Assembly (NCBI GenBank): GCA_004556565.1
Contig: SFGN01000086.1
Span: 1-8,451 of the forward strand
Direction of reading: 5' to 3'
Source: Lachnospiraceae bacterium
GTDB taxonomy: Bacteria; Bacillota_A; Clostridia; Lachnospirales; Lachnospiraceae
DNA length: 8,451 bases
In this document: in pieces, positions 1 through 5,681 of the stretch
How the letters are laid out: the number at the start of each line of letters is the position of its first letter
Position numbering within the stretch: the first letter of the stretch is position 1
Notes under the pieces: model-generated
Told to the model about the DNA's origin: nothing
Database searches by the model: none
Seen by the model: the letters and a program-made list of their open reading frames with translations, nothing else
Made by a program: the position numbers and the translations under genes

Positions 1-126
1 AAAACAGCTGGGAGATATCCCATGCTCATTACACCATGCAGCATCTGTCAGGCCGCTTTGTCTGCATTCGGTTACCAGTTCCATCCATTCATCCAGAGAG
101 CGCCCCGGAGTACGTTTACTGCTCAT
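1..126 (-). CDS. tnpA: IS66-type accessory protein TnpA, N-terminal part (cut by window edge)
   Basis: Forty-two codons are visible, reading leftward from an ATG at 126 and continuing past the window edge. The protein starts MSSKRTPGRSLDEWMELVTE and continues with C-R-Q-S-G-L-T-D-A-A-W-C-N-E-H-G-I-S. This is the helix-turn-helix pattern of the small IS66 accessory protein (ORF A), in which the 'W...C...SGLT..AWC..HGI' run is typical. A GGAGG ribosome site at 134-138 lies 7 nt before the ATG and fixes the start. In IS66 elements this gene is followed by tnpB and the DDE transposase, which would lie outside the window. I could not find the terminal inverted repeat between 127 and 220, so the edge of the IS is not placed. 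The family call is from recognition of the pattern, not from a search. Confidence 0.75.
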   Translation of the reverse strand, partial: MSSKRTPGRSLDEWMELVTECRQSGLTDAAWCNEHGISPSCF

Positions 127-188
127 AGTGAAACCTCCAATTGTAGTGATTTTCATCTATCAAATCAATAAAAAGAATATATTGCAGA

Positions 189-212
189 AAAGGAATACCA
201 GCAAATTCCTTT
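189..212 (-). terminator. Hairpin terminator after the nuclease-domain gene
   Basis: AAAGGAAT (189-196) and ATTCCTTT (205-212) form an 8-bp perfect stem with an 8-nt loop, 8 nt beyond the stop codon of the leftward gene ending at 221. On the plus strand the stem is followed by ATTTTTT. On the minus strand the tail is less uniform (TCTGCAATATATTCTTTTT). It could work in both directions. Placement after a stop codon supports a terminator role for the minus-strand gene. Confidence 0.55.
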
Positions 213-220
213 ATTTTTTC

Positions 221-2245
221 TTATATCTGTCTATCAAATTTCACTATATCTTCATCTAAAATATAATTTACCGTGCCAAGATAATCTCCTTCTCCATATC
301 TTGGTATTGTTATATTTTTTCTTTTTACAACCTCCCTATACCATTTCACCGCAGTCGGAGAAGCAATATATCTCTTGAAATCATCGATGGTTGGTTGGCT
401 GTTTTCCCATATTTTCTCTTTTTTATAAATCTTCGGCCCACTCCATATCTTTACATACTGGCCATTGTCAGAAAAAAACCTGATTAGAACGGACTCATCG
501 ACAATTCTTATGCCATCAATTTCCAGCGATGTAAAGCTATCTATATTCGTGCAGACCAATTGAATCATTCGTTCTTCCGGATAAGGTTCAGGAGGAAGAA
601 ATCCATTAGTTATATCTCTAATCAAGGCCCAATCCCTTAATAAAACTTGCTTCCTTAGTTTAAGCTGTTTTATGGCCTTCTTTATCTCTTGGCGGTCTTC
701 ATAGTAACGTTTGGGATCGTAAGGTGTCACCAGATGCTTTATTTCAATTATCACAACATGATTATCAAATAAAGCTATAACATCAAAATCTGTATTTCCT
801 AAAGATGATTTAAATTCTATTTTATCTGCATAGACATTCCATAAGGAAGACTGTGACAATTTATTTCTTAAATAAGATTCATACTCATCTCCAATTGCCG
901 CCCGCTTTATTTTATAATCCAGCATAATCTGCTCAAGCATTCGGGTGATATTAATTTGCCGAATCAAATTAGGGGCAAATAAAACCCTTTTACCACTTAT
1001 TTGAACCAACGGTTTTGAGAATAAATCGCCCTCTTTCCCGCGTTGCGGATAATATATAAACCACTCCACCAGCTTAGCTGCTGTATTTAAACTCTTGCCA
1101 TATAATCGTGAAAAACTTTTAATTAGCAAATCAATATCAACTACTGGACATAGATAATTAAACCGATCATGTTCAATCTCTTCCCAATTATGATTTAAGA
1201 TATTTGAATAAATTTCGCTCATTGTCACCAAAAATTCATGCACTTCAAGGAAGTCATTCAATTCACCATATGGTAACGTTTGCCTTAAATAGGCTGGAAA
1301 AATATCCGTCTGCTTTATAATTTTCATTGTGCAGTTAGCAGATAAATTACAACGCAAGTAAACCTCCAATTCCAGTTCAAAAATGCTCTTCCACAAATCC
1401 AACTTTATTTTCTTGGCAAGGCGTATTATAAACTTATTCCCATTAATTATTCTATTTTGATTTGATATCAATAAATCAATACTATTTTGAAATCTTCTGG
1501 CCTCTCTGCGTATTCCTGCAACAAAATCAATCAGGCTCGCTTCATTGGAATTGGGCACAAAAACTGTAATATCATCATCTGTATCCGTTTTTCCAAGTTT
1601 TACAGAGTAATCCTTATATATATAAAGGGACCATAATCCGTTTATTAATTCACAAAAATTTGAATGATGAACGAACTTCATAATATCCGGACATTGCAAA
1701 CATTGCTCATATATTAGATTATCGCAAGGTTTTTCAAAATTACTGTCATAATAATATAAATAAGGAATTGAATAATCTATCAGCTCTATTAGATTTTCGC
1801 TATTCTGTGATGTTGAATATCTCATACCAGGATAGATTTCAGATTCTACATTTGCAACCAAATGCTTTATCCCTGTGATTGGCTTTTTACCATCTATGTT
1901 ATTCAACTCAATACCAAGTTTATGCTGATCCTCAAATAACGAAATTAATGCCCTCAATTGATAATCCAATGGATAATTCATAAATTCCGTATTTTCTCTG
2001 GCAGCATTATTTTTTTTCATGTTACTATAAATAGCCTCATAAGCCAACCCCAGTTCCATCATCATAAATCCAAAGTCTGTTTCATATTTTTCATCCATTG
2101 ACATTATCATCTGTACTAAAGATTCTAAATCTGAATCTTTGTAATTATATGAAATTGGCGAGCCAAGAAGGTTGCGATACAATACAATCTTTTTAAATTT
2201 CTCCGGATTTCCTTGATATATGTTGTATAGTTCCTTAATGTCCAT
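221..2245 (-). CDS. Large protein of unknown family with C-terminal PD-(D/E)XK-like nuclease domain
   Basis: A 674-residue protein. The start ATG at 2245 follows an AAGGTGG ribosome site 6 nt upstream. Residues 1 to about 440 are mostly helical-looking, rich in I/L/Y/N, and I do not recognise them; a cysteine cluster (C174, C182, C185, C197) is present without a clear zinc motif. Residues 450-545 look like a restriction-endonuclease fold: an acidic helix (GDEYESYL, E454/E456), then 'TDFDVIALFDNHVVIIEIKH', giving D488-x12-E501-x-K503, and Q527 on the following helix. That order is the PD-(D/E)XK signature seen in Mrr- and NERD-like nucleases. No membrane segment or signal peptide is evident. 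The gene is AT-rich, has its own promoter and terminator, and lies beside an IS66 gene and a mobile element, a setting common for defence genes. A nuclease role is a motif-based inference; a defence role is speculative. Confidence 0.8.
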   Translation of the reverse strand: MDIKELYNIYQGNPEKFKKIVLYRNLLGSPISYNYKDSDLESLVQMIMSMDEKYETDFGFMMMELGLAYEAIYSNMKKNNAARENTEFMNYPLDYQLRALISLFEDQHKLGIELNNIDGKKPITGIKHLVANVESEIYPGMRYSTSQNSENLIELIDYSIPYLYYYDSNFEKPCDNLIYEQCLQCPDIMKFVHHSNFCELINGLWSLYIYKDYSVKLGKTDTDDDITVFVPNSNEASLIDFVAGIRREARRFQNSIDLLISNQNRIINGNKFIIRLAKKIKLDLWKSIFELELEVYLRCNLSANCTMKIIKQTDIFPAYLRQTLPYGELNDFLEVHEFLVTMSEIYSNILNHNWEEIEHDRFNYLCPVVDIDLLIKSFSRLYGKSLNTAAKLVEWFIYYPQRGKEGDLFSKPLVQISGKRVLFAPNLIRQINITRMLEQIMLDYKIKRAAIGDEYESYLRNKLSQSSLWNVYADKIEFKSSLGNTDFDVIALFDNHVVIIEIKHLVTPYDPKRYYEDRQEIKKAIKQLKLRKQVLLRDWALIRDITNGFLPPEPYPEERMIQLVCTNIDSFTSLEIDGIRIVDESVLIRFFSDNGQYVKIWSGPKIYKKEKIWENSQPTIDDFKRYIASPTAVKWYREVVKRKNITIPRYGEGDYLGTVNYILDEDIVKFDRQI

Positions 2246-2295
2246 TTTAAACCACCTTTTAAATTACAATTTCAGCCATCTAATCATCTAACCCC

Positions 2296-2324
2296 ATTAT
2301 ACAATATACCGAAATAAAAATACA
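2296..2324 (-). promoter_or_regulatory. Probable promoter of the nuclease-domain gene
   Basis: On the minus strand a consensus -10 box TATAAT lies at 2296-2301, about 50 nt before the ATG at 2245. The hexamer 17 nt upstream (2319-2324, TGTATT) is a poor -35 match. The -10 is the main evidence. The upstream edge touches the dyad at 2324-2355. Confidence 0.45.
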
Positions 2325-2355
2325 GCAGTGTATATACTCTCATACATACACTGCT
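2324..2355 (-). terminator. Stem-loop with T-rich tail: ancestral terminator of the DUF5688 gene, or operator
   Basis: AGCAGTGTAT (2324-2333) and ATACACTGCT (2346-2355) form a perfect 10-bp inverted repeat with a 12-nt loop. Read on the minus strand it is followed by GTATTTTTATTT, which fits an intrinsic terminator. If the mobile element is removed, the hairpin lies about 30 nt beyond the stop codon of the DUF5688 gene, so it was probably that gene's terminator. It also abuts the -35 region of the nuclease-gene promoter, so an operator role is the alternative. Confidence 0.5.
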
Positions 2356-2376
2356 ATATCATACAGAAAACTTTAG

Positions 2377-2378
2377 GT
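2377..2378. other. Proposed attL crossover dinucleotide GT
   Basis: GT lies directly before the left inverted repeat and recurs at 7098-7099 at the right end, where its G is also the last base of the right repeat. Large serine recombinases exchange strands at a 2-bp core and leave it duplicated at both ends. The shared GT is the only dinucleotide consistent with the palindromic ends. Inferred from sequence only. Confidence 0.45.
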
Positions 2379-2398
2379 CAGTTTACAAGAGACTACAC
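2379..2398 (+). repeat. Left terminal inverted repeat (IRL)
   Basis: CAGTTTACAAGAGACTACAC matches the reverse complement of 7079-7098 at 19 of 20 positions (A/G difference at the 12th base). Joined ends would give the near-palindrome CTTGTAAACTG-T-CAGTTTACAAG, as expected for a serine-recombinase circular junction. Confidence 0.85.
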
Positions 2399-2430
2399 GC
2401 AGACCGTGAAACGGGCTGCTGACAACAAAC

Positions 2431-2464
2431 GGCGGTATGCTCCCGGAGAGGGCAGCATACCGCC
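2431..2464 (+). terminator. Strong stem-loop near the left end, possibly a terminator
   Basis: GGCGGTATGCT (2431-2441) pairs perfectly with AGCATACCGCC (2454-2464) around a 12-nt loop. The flanks CAACAAAC and TGTTTTGTTG extend the pairing with a bulge. The right side is T-rich (TGTTTTGTTGTC), so it may stop transcription entering or leaving the element. The T tract is interrupted, so the call is tentative. Confidence 0.35.
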
Positions 2465-2505
2465 TGTTTTGTTGTCTGGGGAATCCAAAGGGGCTTGCCC
2501 CTTGG

Positions 2506-2542
2506 CACACGACTTTGCGAAGCAAAGTGTAGTGTGTTATAC
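2506..2542 (+). other. oriT: Origin of transfer (oriT), pMV158/MobV type
   Basis: An inverted repeat ACTTTGC-GAA-GCAAAGT (2512-2528) is followed at once by GTAGTGTGTTATAC (2529-2542). The MobV plasmid pMV158 has the same layout: a hairpin ACTTTAT/ATAAAGT followed by ATAGTGTG/TTATAC, nicked between G and T. By analogy the nick here would be between 2536 and 2537 on the plus strand. The upstream CACAC (2506-2510) can pair with GTGTG (2532-2536), also as in pMV158. The relaxase encoded at 5682 is of the MobV family, so origin and enzyme match. The comparison is from memory of the pMV158 site; the nick position is inferred. Confidence 0.85.
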
Positions 2543-2563
2543 GCTCTGTCGGCGTTGCCGTGA

Positions 2564-2598
2564 AAATGCCGTTGCCGCCGTGGAGGGCAACGGCATTT
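2564..2598. repeat. Perfect 13-bp inverted repeat just right of oriT
   Basis: AAATGCCGTTGCC (2564-2576) and GGCAACGGCATTT (2586-2598) flank a 9-nt loop, 22 bp after the proposed nick site's TTATAC. It would form a very stable hairpin in transferred single-stranded DNA. Its role is not known to me; accessory oriT structure or a terminator are possible. Confidence 0.6.
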
Positions 2599-2609
2599 GA
2601 AGCGGCAGG

Positions 2610-2659
2610 AAAACAGGCTGTGCTTGCGGGGCGGGATGCCACAAGCGCAGGACTGTTTT
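2610..2659. repeat. Long imperfect inverted repeat
   Basis: AAAACAGGCTGTGCTTG (2610-2626) pairs with CAAGCGCAGGACTGTTTT (2642-2659) with one mismatch and one bulge around a 15-nt GC-rich loop. The right arm ends in TTTT, so it could serve as a plus-strand terminator. It is one of the tandem hairpins of the left end. Confidence 0.5.
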
Positions 2660-2924
2660 CGCCAGCAAACAGGGCGTATATGAAGCCCCCGGCCCTCGCC
2701 CCCGCTTGGACATCGGGTCAAGTTAGCCCGATGTTGTGTATAGACACTCGGCAAAAATAGCAGAACGGACGGCAACCGTCAAGGCTGAAATGAACGGGCT
2801 TACGCCCGACCTTGACCGCCGCCGCCCGTCCCGCTGAATGGGTAGACAAGACGGACAATCCCATACTGTGCTTGTCCGCCGTCAAAGTTATTTTGAGGCT
2901 GTCCGTTCTCTCAAAATTAGAGTG

Positions 2925-2955
2925 GGCGGGAAAGCCATTTTAGGGCTTTCCCGCC
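2925..2955. repeat. Perfect 12-bp inverted repeat
   Basis: GGCGGGAAAGCC (2925-2936) and GGCTTTCCCGCC (2944-2955) form a perfect stem with a 7-nt loop. It sits upstream of the end of the leftward acetyltransferase gene and could terminate the leftward operon, although no clean T tract follows on either strand. Confidence 0.5.
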
Positions 2956-3079
2956 TTGATTACTCATAAGCAAAGACGGGCAAGGCTGTCAACGGCGGCG
3001 CTGTAAGCGCCGTTCATCTTGACCGTTGACTGGCTCGGCTGGCTTTGCTATCTCCCAGACGAGGAATTGTTGAAAGATG

Positions 3080-3610
3080 TTATAATGAAATCCAATATCT
3101 TTGTATTATTCCACTTTTACTTAAACCTACTGTATCAGAAATTTCGTTCTCCAACATCCCACCATTTTTAATAATCGTTCTTTGTGAAGCTACATTTCCT
3201 TTATCGCAGGTTAATAAAACCTTACTTTCTCCGAAGTCGCGACAAATGGGCAAAACCAGTTTTAGCATTTCAGACGCGTACCCTTTTTGCCTTTCTGATG
3301 GACGAATACTATATCCAATATTGCCCCCATAATTTTTAAGAAAATCCGATAATGGGTGACGAAAATCAATCATTCCGACAAGAAATTTGTCACTTTGTCT
3401 TACCGCTAAAAACACTTCTGATGGAACATATCCAGTTTTATACTTTTTTCTTAATCTTCCTTCAAAATCAATCCATTCATCAAATGAATAGACATCTTCA
3501 AGTCCTGCACAACCGTCAAAGCTATCCCCATTTTGTGACATTTCTTCTTTGTATGACATTACTTGTTCTGCATAAAGTTTACATGGCCTAACTAACATCA
3601 ATCCACACAT
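3080..3610 (-). CDS. GNAT family N-acetyltransferase
   Basis: A 176-residue GNAT enzyme, expected to move an acetyl group from acetyl-CoA to an amine; the substrate cannot be read from the sequence. The acetyl-CoA pyrophosphate loop is visible as 'IGYSIRPSERQKGYASEML' with R107-x-x-G110-x-A112. It is preceded by the motif-A strand and followed by 'VLLTCDKGNVASQRTIIKNGG' (about 131-151), the usual motif-B region in which an Asn or Ser side contacts the cofactor. The length is normal and the ORF intact. ATG at 3610 has a GAGG site upstream; an in-frame ATG at 3598 is an alternative. It is the last gene of the leftward operon, 35 bp after the XRE gene. Its DNA is clearly more AT-rich than the rest of the element, which suggests a cargo gene acquired separately. 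It is not one of the known aminoglycoside acetyltransferases that I recognise. Confidence 0.85.
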   Translation of the reverse strand: MCGLMLVRPCKLYAEQVMSYKEEMSQNGDSFDGCAGLEDVYSFDEWIDFEGRLRKKYKTGYVPSEVFLAVRQSDKFLVGMIDFRHPLSDFLKNYGGNIGYSIRPSERQKGYASEMLKLVLPICRDFGESKVLLTCDKGNVASQRTIIKNGGMLENEISDTVGLSKSGIIQRYWISL

Positions 3611-3645
3611 TACTTTTTACCTCGCAATTTCTCGATTGTCGCTCG

Positions 3646-4458
3646 CTATTTCCGTTTTCCCCGTTGCGGCACATAGCTTTTCGTCAACTCGGATTTTTGT
3701 ACAATCCGGGTCAGCCATTGTTTTTCTTCCTCCGTCAGCTTGGTGTAGCGCAGTTTTGTCTGCTTACACAACACCATCAACAGGTGTTCCGCCCGACTGC
3801 CTTTGAAGTTCGCCACTTCCTCCAAATCCCGCTTGAGTTCGTCCACAATGGTATTCTCCGGGGCGCTGTCGCTCCTGCCCCTGTGTGCTTCCCGTATGTC
3901 CTCCATAATAGCGTCTATGTCGTGATGTACCCGGCTGCTGAAATAGTCGCCCTCCCGCACATGGGCGGCTTGCAGGACACCAGCGGTCTTGTCATGCTCC
4001 CCCGGCTGGTACTTCTCCATAATTTCGGCCCTCGCCACATCTACCCATGCGTTCAAGTTCTGTATCTGTGTTGCGGCGATACCCTCAACATAAATCTGTA
4101 TATCGGCCAGCAGCTTGACAAAATCCGGGTGCGCCGCCAGTTCACAAAGCAAGGCGGTATCAATTCGCCCACTTTTCAGCAGGTCAATCATTTCATCACT
4201 CAAACGCAGGTCTGCAAGATCGTCGTTTGGGTGACTTTTTGTTTCGGTCAGCCCTAACAGATAATCAGCGGTCACGCCGTAAAACTTCGCCAGCTTGATA
4301 AGGGCATAGTGGCTGATGTCCTTGAAGTCGTCCGCTTCATAGCTGCCCAGCGCAGACTTGGAGAGTTGTGTCTGCTCCGCAAGCTGTTCCAGCGTCAGCC
4401 CACGCTCCACACGCAGGTCTTTCAAGCGTTCCTGTATTGTCAACGCCAATCTACACAC
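3646..4458 (-). CDS. XRE family helix-turn-helix regulator of the mobile element
   Basis: A 270-residue (or 267-residue) cytoplasmic DNA-binding regulator. Residues 8-70 are an HTH_3/XRE domain (IQERLKDLRVERGLTLEQLA, then SKSALGSYE, then YALIKLAKFYGVTADYLLG), a close fit to the phage-repressor fold. The remaining 200 residues are helical with no enzyme motif and probably mediate dimerisation or ligand sensing. The frame opens with GTG at 4458, but that codon overlaps the AGGGGG ribosome site (4459-4464). TTG at 4449, 9 nt downstream, gives a product starting with the conserved 'LTIQERLKDLR' and is at least as likely. It starts 12 bp after the DUF3795 stop, so the two are co-transcribed. Proteins of this type beside DUF3795 genes are familiar in clostridial integrative elements. 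Control of its own promoter through the dyad at 4942-4961 is inferred. Confidence 0.88.
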   Translation of the reverse strand: MCRLALTIQERLKDLRVERGLTLEQLAEQTQLSKSALGSYEADDFKDISHYALIKLAKFYGVTADYLLGLTETKSHPNDDLADLRLSDEMIDLLKSGRIDTALLCELAAHPDFVKLLADIQIYVEGIAATQIQNLNAWVDVARAEIMEKYQPGEHDKTAGVLQAAHVREGDYFSSRVHHDIDAIMEDIREAHRGRSDSAPENTIVDELKRDLEEVANFKGSRAEHLLMVLCKQTKLRYTKLTEEEKQWLTRIVQKSELTKSYVPQRGKRK

Positions 4459-4470
4459 CCCCTCTTATGC

Positions 4471-4884
4471 TTATTTCATGCTTTCTTGACACTCGCTGCA
4501 CTCTCTGTCATGGATAGAAATGATACCTCCGCATTTGGGACAAGTATATTTCCCTTTCTGCTGTTCCATGAACCTTTCCAAACCGTGCTGACGAACAAAC
4601 TCGCTGTTCTCCATAAGGCTGGTCTGATACCTTTTGTTGTAACTTTTTTCAAGGTTTTTAATCAGCTTGCAAGGATAATCGGGACATTCAAAACAATAGG
4701 ACAGCCCTTTGCCCTTGATACAATCTTTTATCTTGCATTTGCGGCAGTGTTCCGGTTTGCCCATGTCGCTGTTCAAGCAACCGGCACACGGCTTTTTATG
4801 ATAACAATGCTTATAGCAGACCAAACAGTTCATGCCGCAGGGGGCAAACATAGCCGTATCCATTTTTTCTGTTGGCATTTTCAT
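4471..4884 (-). CDS. DUF3795 cysteine-rich zinc-binding protein
   Basis: A 137-residue protein with 16 cysteines. Residues 13-110 match the DUF3795 pattern: APCGMNCLVCYKHC, KPCAGCLN, CRKCKIKDC, CFECPDYPC. Residues 112-132 add a C-terminal zinc ribbon (CPKCGG at 115-120, then CSEC at 129-132). The many CxxC pairs imply structural zinc or an iron-sulphur site; no reaction is established for the family. ATG at 4884 follows an AAGGAGG ribosome site (4892-4898) with 7-nt spacing, which makes the start secure. It is the first gene of a leftward three-gene operon (DUF3795, XRE, GNAT), with a promoter at 4919-4947. It may act with the XRE protein in regulation, since the two commonly sit together, but this is an inference. 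Confidence 0.88.
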   Translation of the reverse strand: MKMPTEKMDTAMFAPCGMNCLVCYKHCYHKKPCAGCLNSDMGKPEHCRKCKIKDCIKGKGLSYCFECPDYPCKLIKNLEKSYNKRYQTSLMENSEFVRQHGLERFMEQQKGKYTCPKCGGIISIHDRECSECQESMK

Positions 4885-4918
4885 GGCTCGCCCTCCTTGT
4901 CAGCTTACGGTTTCTTTC

Positions 4919-4947
4919 ATTCTACCACAATTCCGAGAGCGTGGAAA
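4919..4947 (-). promoter_or_regulatory. Promoter of the DUF3795-XRE-GNAT operon
   Basis: On the minus strand, -10 TAGAAT (4919-4924) and -35 TTTCCA (4942-4947) are separated by exactly 17 nt and lie about 35 nt before the DUF3795 start. The -10 matches five of six consensus bases and the -35 four of six. Confidence 0.55.
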
Positions 4948-4961
4948 TAGTGTGTTTTCCA
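4942..4961. promoter_or_regulatory. Dyad overlapping the -35 box, possible XRE operator
   Basis: TGGAAA (4942-4947) and TTTCCA (4956-4961) are perfect inverted 6-mers with an 8-bp spacer, and the first half coincides with the -35 hexamer. A further TTTCC half-site follows at about 4969-4973. Placement suits a repressor site for the XRE protein of the same operon. Binding is inferred. Confidence 0.35.
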
Positions 4962-4989
4962 GCGGGATTTCCAACCTTTCGGATATACG

Positions 4990-5059
4990 GGACGGGCGGT
5001 CAAAAAAGTGTAGACTTGTGTTAGTTCATCGATGGACAAGCACAAGTGAATGACCGTCC
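4990..5059 (+). other. Nested inverted repeats in the leader of the VLP-relaxase genes
   Basis: Three nested pairings are visible. CGGGCGGTCA (about 4991) pairs with TGACCGTCCG (about 5051-5060) with one G-U. Inside it ACTTGTG (5014-5020) pairs with CACAAGT (5041-5047). At the centre lies the near-palindrome GTTCATCGATGGAC. The 5' arm side contains an A-run and no gene. The folded unit lies about 150 bp upstream of the VLP gene and could be a structured RNA leader, a regulatory RNA or a protein-binding cruciform. The rest of 5060-5214 holds only very short open frames (for example 5050-5124, 24 codons) without clear ribosome sites; I see no known riboswitch. Confidence 0.4.
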
Positions 5060-5214
5060 GAAAGAGATATTACCGGCTGGGGAAGTACGCCGTGACCCCG
5101 CTTCTGGCCACTGTCCCGAAGTAGGGAGAGCGTACCAATGCCGGGATACGCCGCAGGAATGGGGTAGGAACGGCTTTCGGGGAAAACGGCAGTAAAGCGA
5201 AAATGGAGGAACGC

Positions 5215-5616
5215 ATGAGCAAAAAAATACCAGGGATAGAGCGCACACCGGGCGGCGGCTTGCCCCGCATGACCCCGGCGCAGTGCAGACGGGCAAACGC
5301 CCTCATTCGCAAAACCTGCTGCAACTACGATAACGGCAACTGCCTGTTGCTGGACGATGGGGAGGAATGTGTCTGCCCCCAGTCTATCTCCTATTCCGTC
5401 TGCTGCAAGTGGTTCCGCTGGGCAGTGCTGCCACAGGACAAGGCGCTGGAGGCGGAGATATTCCGCAGCGCCAGCGTGAAGCGGTGCGCCGAATGCGGGG
5501 CGGCTTTCGTCCCCCGTTCCAACCGGGCAAAATATTGTGAAGCCTGCGCCAGACGGGTACATAGGCGGCAGAAGAACGCCAGCGACCGGAAACGGCGCAG
5601 GGAAACGGACAAATAG
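5215..5616 (+). CDS. Cysteine-rich VLP-domain protein of conjugative elements
   Basis: A 133-residue protein with 12 cysteines. Residues 18-75 match the cysteine-rich VLP domain (TPAQCRRANALIRKTCCNYD, then GNCLLLDDGEECVCPQSISYSVCCKWFRWAVLP). Residues 91-111 are a second zinc-binding unit (CAECGAAF...YCEAC), and the tail is strongly basic (RRVHRRQK...DRKRRR), suggesting nucleic-acid contact. An ATG at 5203 is in frame but contains the GGAGG ribosome site, so ATG 5215 (MSKKIPG) with 5-nt spacing is preferred. The domain has no established activity but regularly sits directly upstream of MobV-type relaxases in clostridial elements, as here (65 bp gap), so an accessory role in mobilization is a reasonable inference. 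Confidence 0.85.
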   Translation: MSKKIPGIERTPGGGLPRMTPAQCRRANALIRKTCCNYDNGNCLLLDDGEECVCPQSISYSVCCKWFRWAVLPQDKALEAEIFRSASVKRCAECGAAFVPRSNRAKYCEACARRVHRRQKNASDRKRRRETDK

Positions 5617-5681
5617 GGGCTGACAAAAGCCCGTAAATCAAGGACTTTTCCGGGCTGTCCGCAGGAGGGAGGATTGATAGA

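Larger units (their letters stand above)
2399..3079. other. Non-coding, hairpin-dense left end of the element
   Basis: No convincing gene is visible over about 680 bp. The DNA is packed with perfect or near-perfect inverted repeats: 2431-2464, 2485-2505, 2512-2528 (oriT), 2564-2598, 2610-2659, 2710-2734, 2891-2916, 2925-2955 and 2997-3011. Overlapping open frames on both strands here lack ribosome sites and are best explained by the high GC content. The origin of transfer is the only part with an assigned role. The rest could be single-strand origin or replication structures, transcription terminators guarding the element, or small RNAs. Confidence 0.6.

Noticed and set aside
127..220. Terminal inverted repeat of the IS66 element
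   Set aside because: I looked for an IS66-like end outside the tnpA start and saw none that I could support; the other end is outside the window.
2328..2775. Several overlapping short frames on both strands in the left end
   Set aside because: They cross the inverted repeat, oriT and several hairpins, lack ribosome sites, and frames on both strands are equally open, as expected from GC-rich non-coding DNA.
3664..4257. Plus-strand open frame of 197 codons
   Set aside because: It is antisense to the XRE regulator gene and has no domain or ribosome site.
4309..4950. Plus-strand open frame of 213 codons
   Set aside because: It lies opposite the XRE and DUF3795 genes, whose products are recognisable. 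It runs through their promoter.
4948..4956. TAGTGTGTT as a second oriT
   Set aside because: The nick core is present but the adjacent 7-bp hairpin and TTATAC continuation are missing, unlike the site at 2512-2542.
5050..5124. A 24-codon frame in the leader as a leader peptide
   Set aside because: It has no ribosome site, overlaps the 3' arm of the nested stem, and I know of no matching leader peptide.
5026..5562. A 178-codon minus-strand open frame across the leader and VLP gene
   Set aside because: It overlaps the well-supported VLP gene and reflects GC-rich third positions. It has no ribosome site or family pattern.
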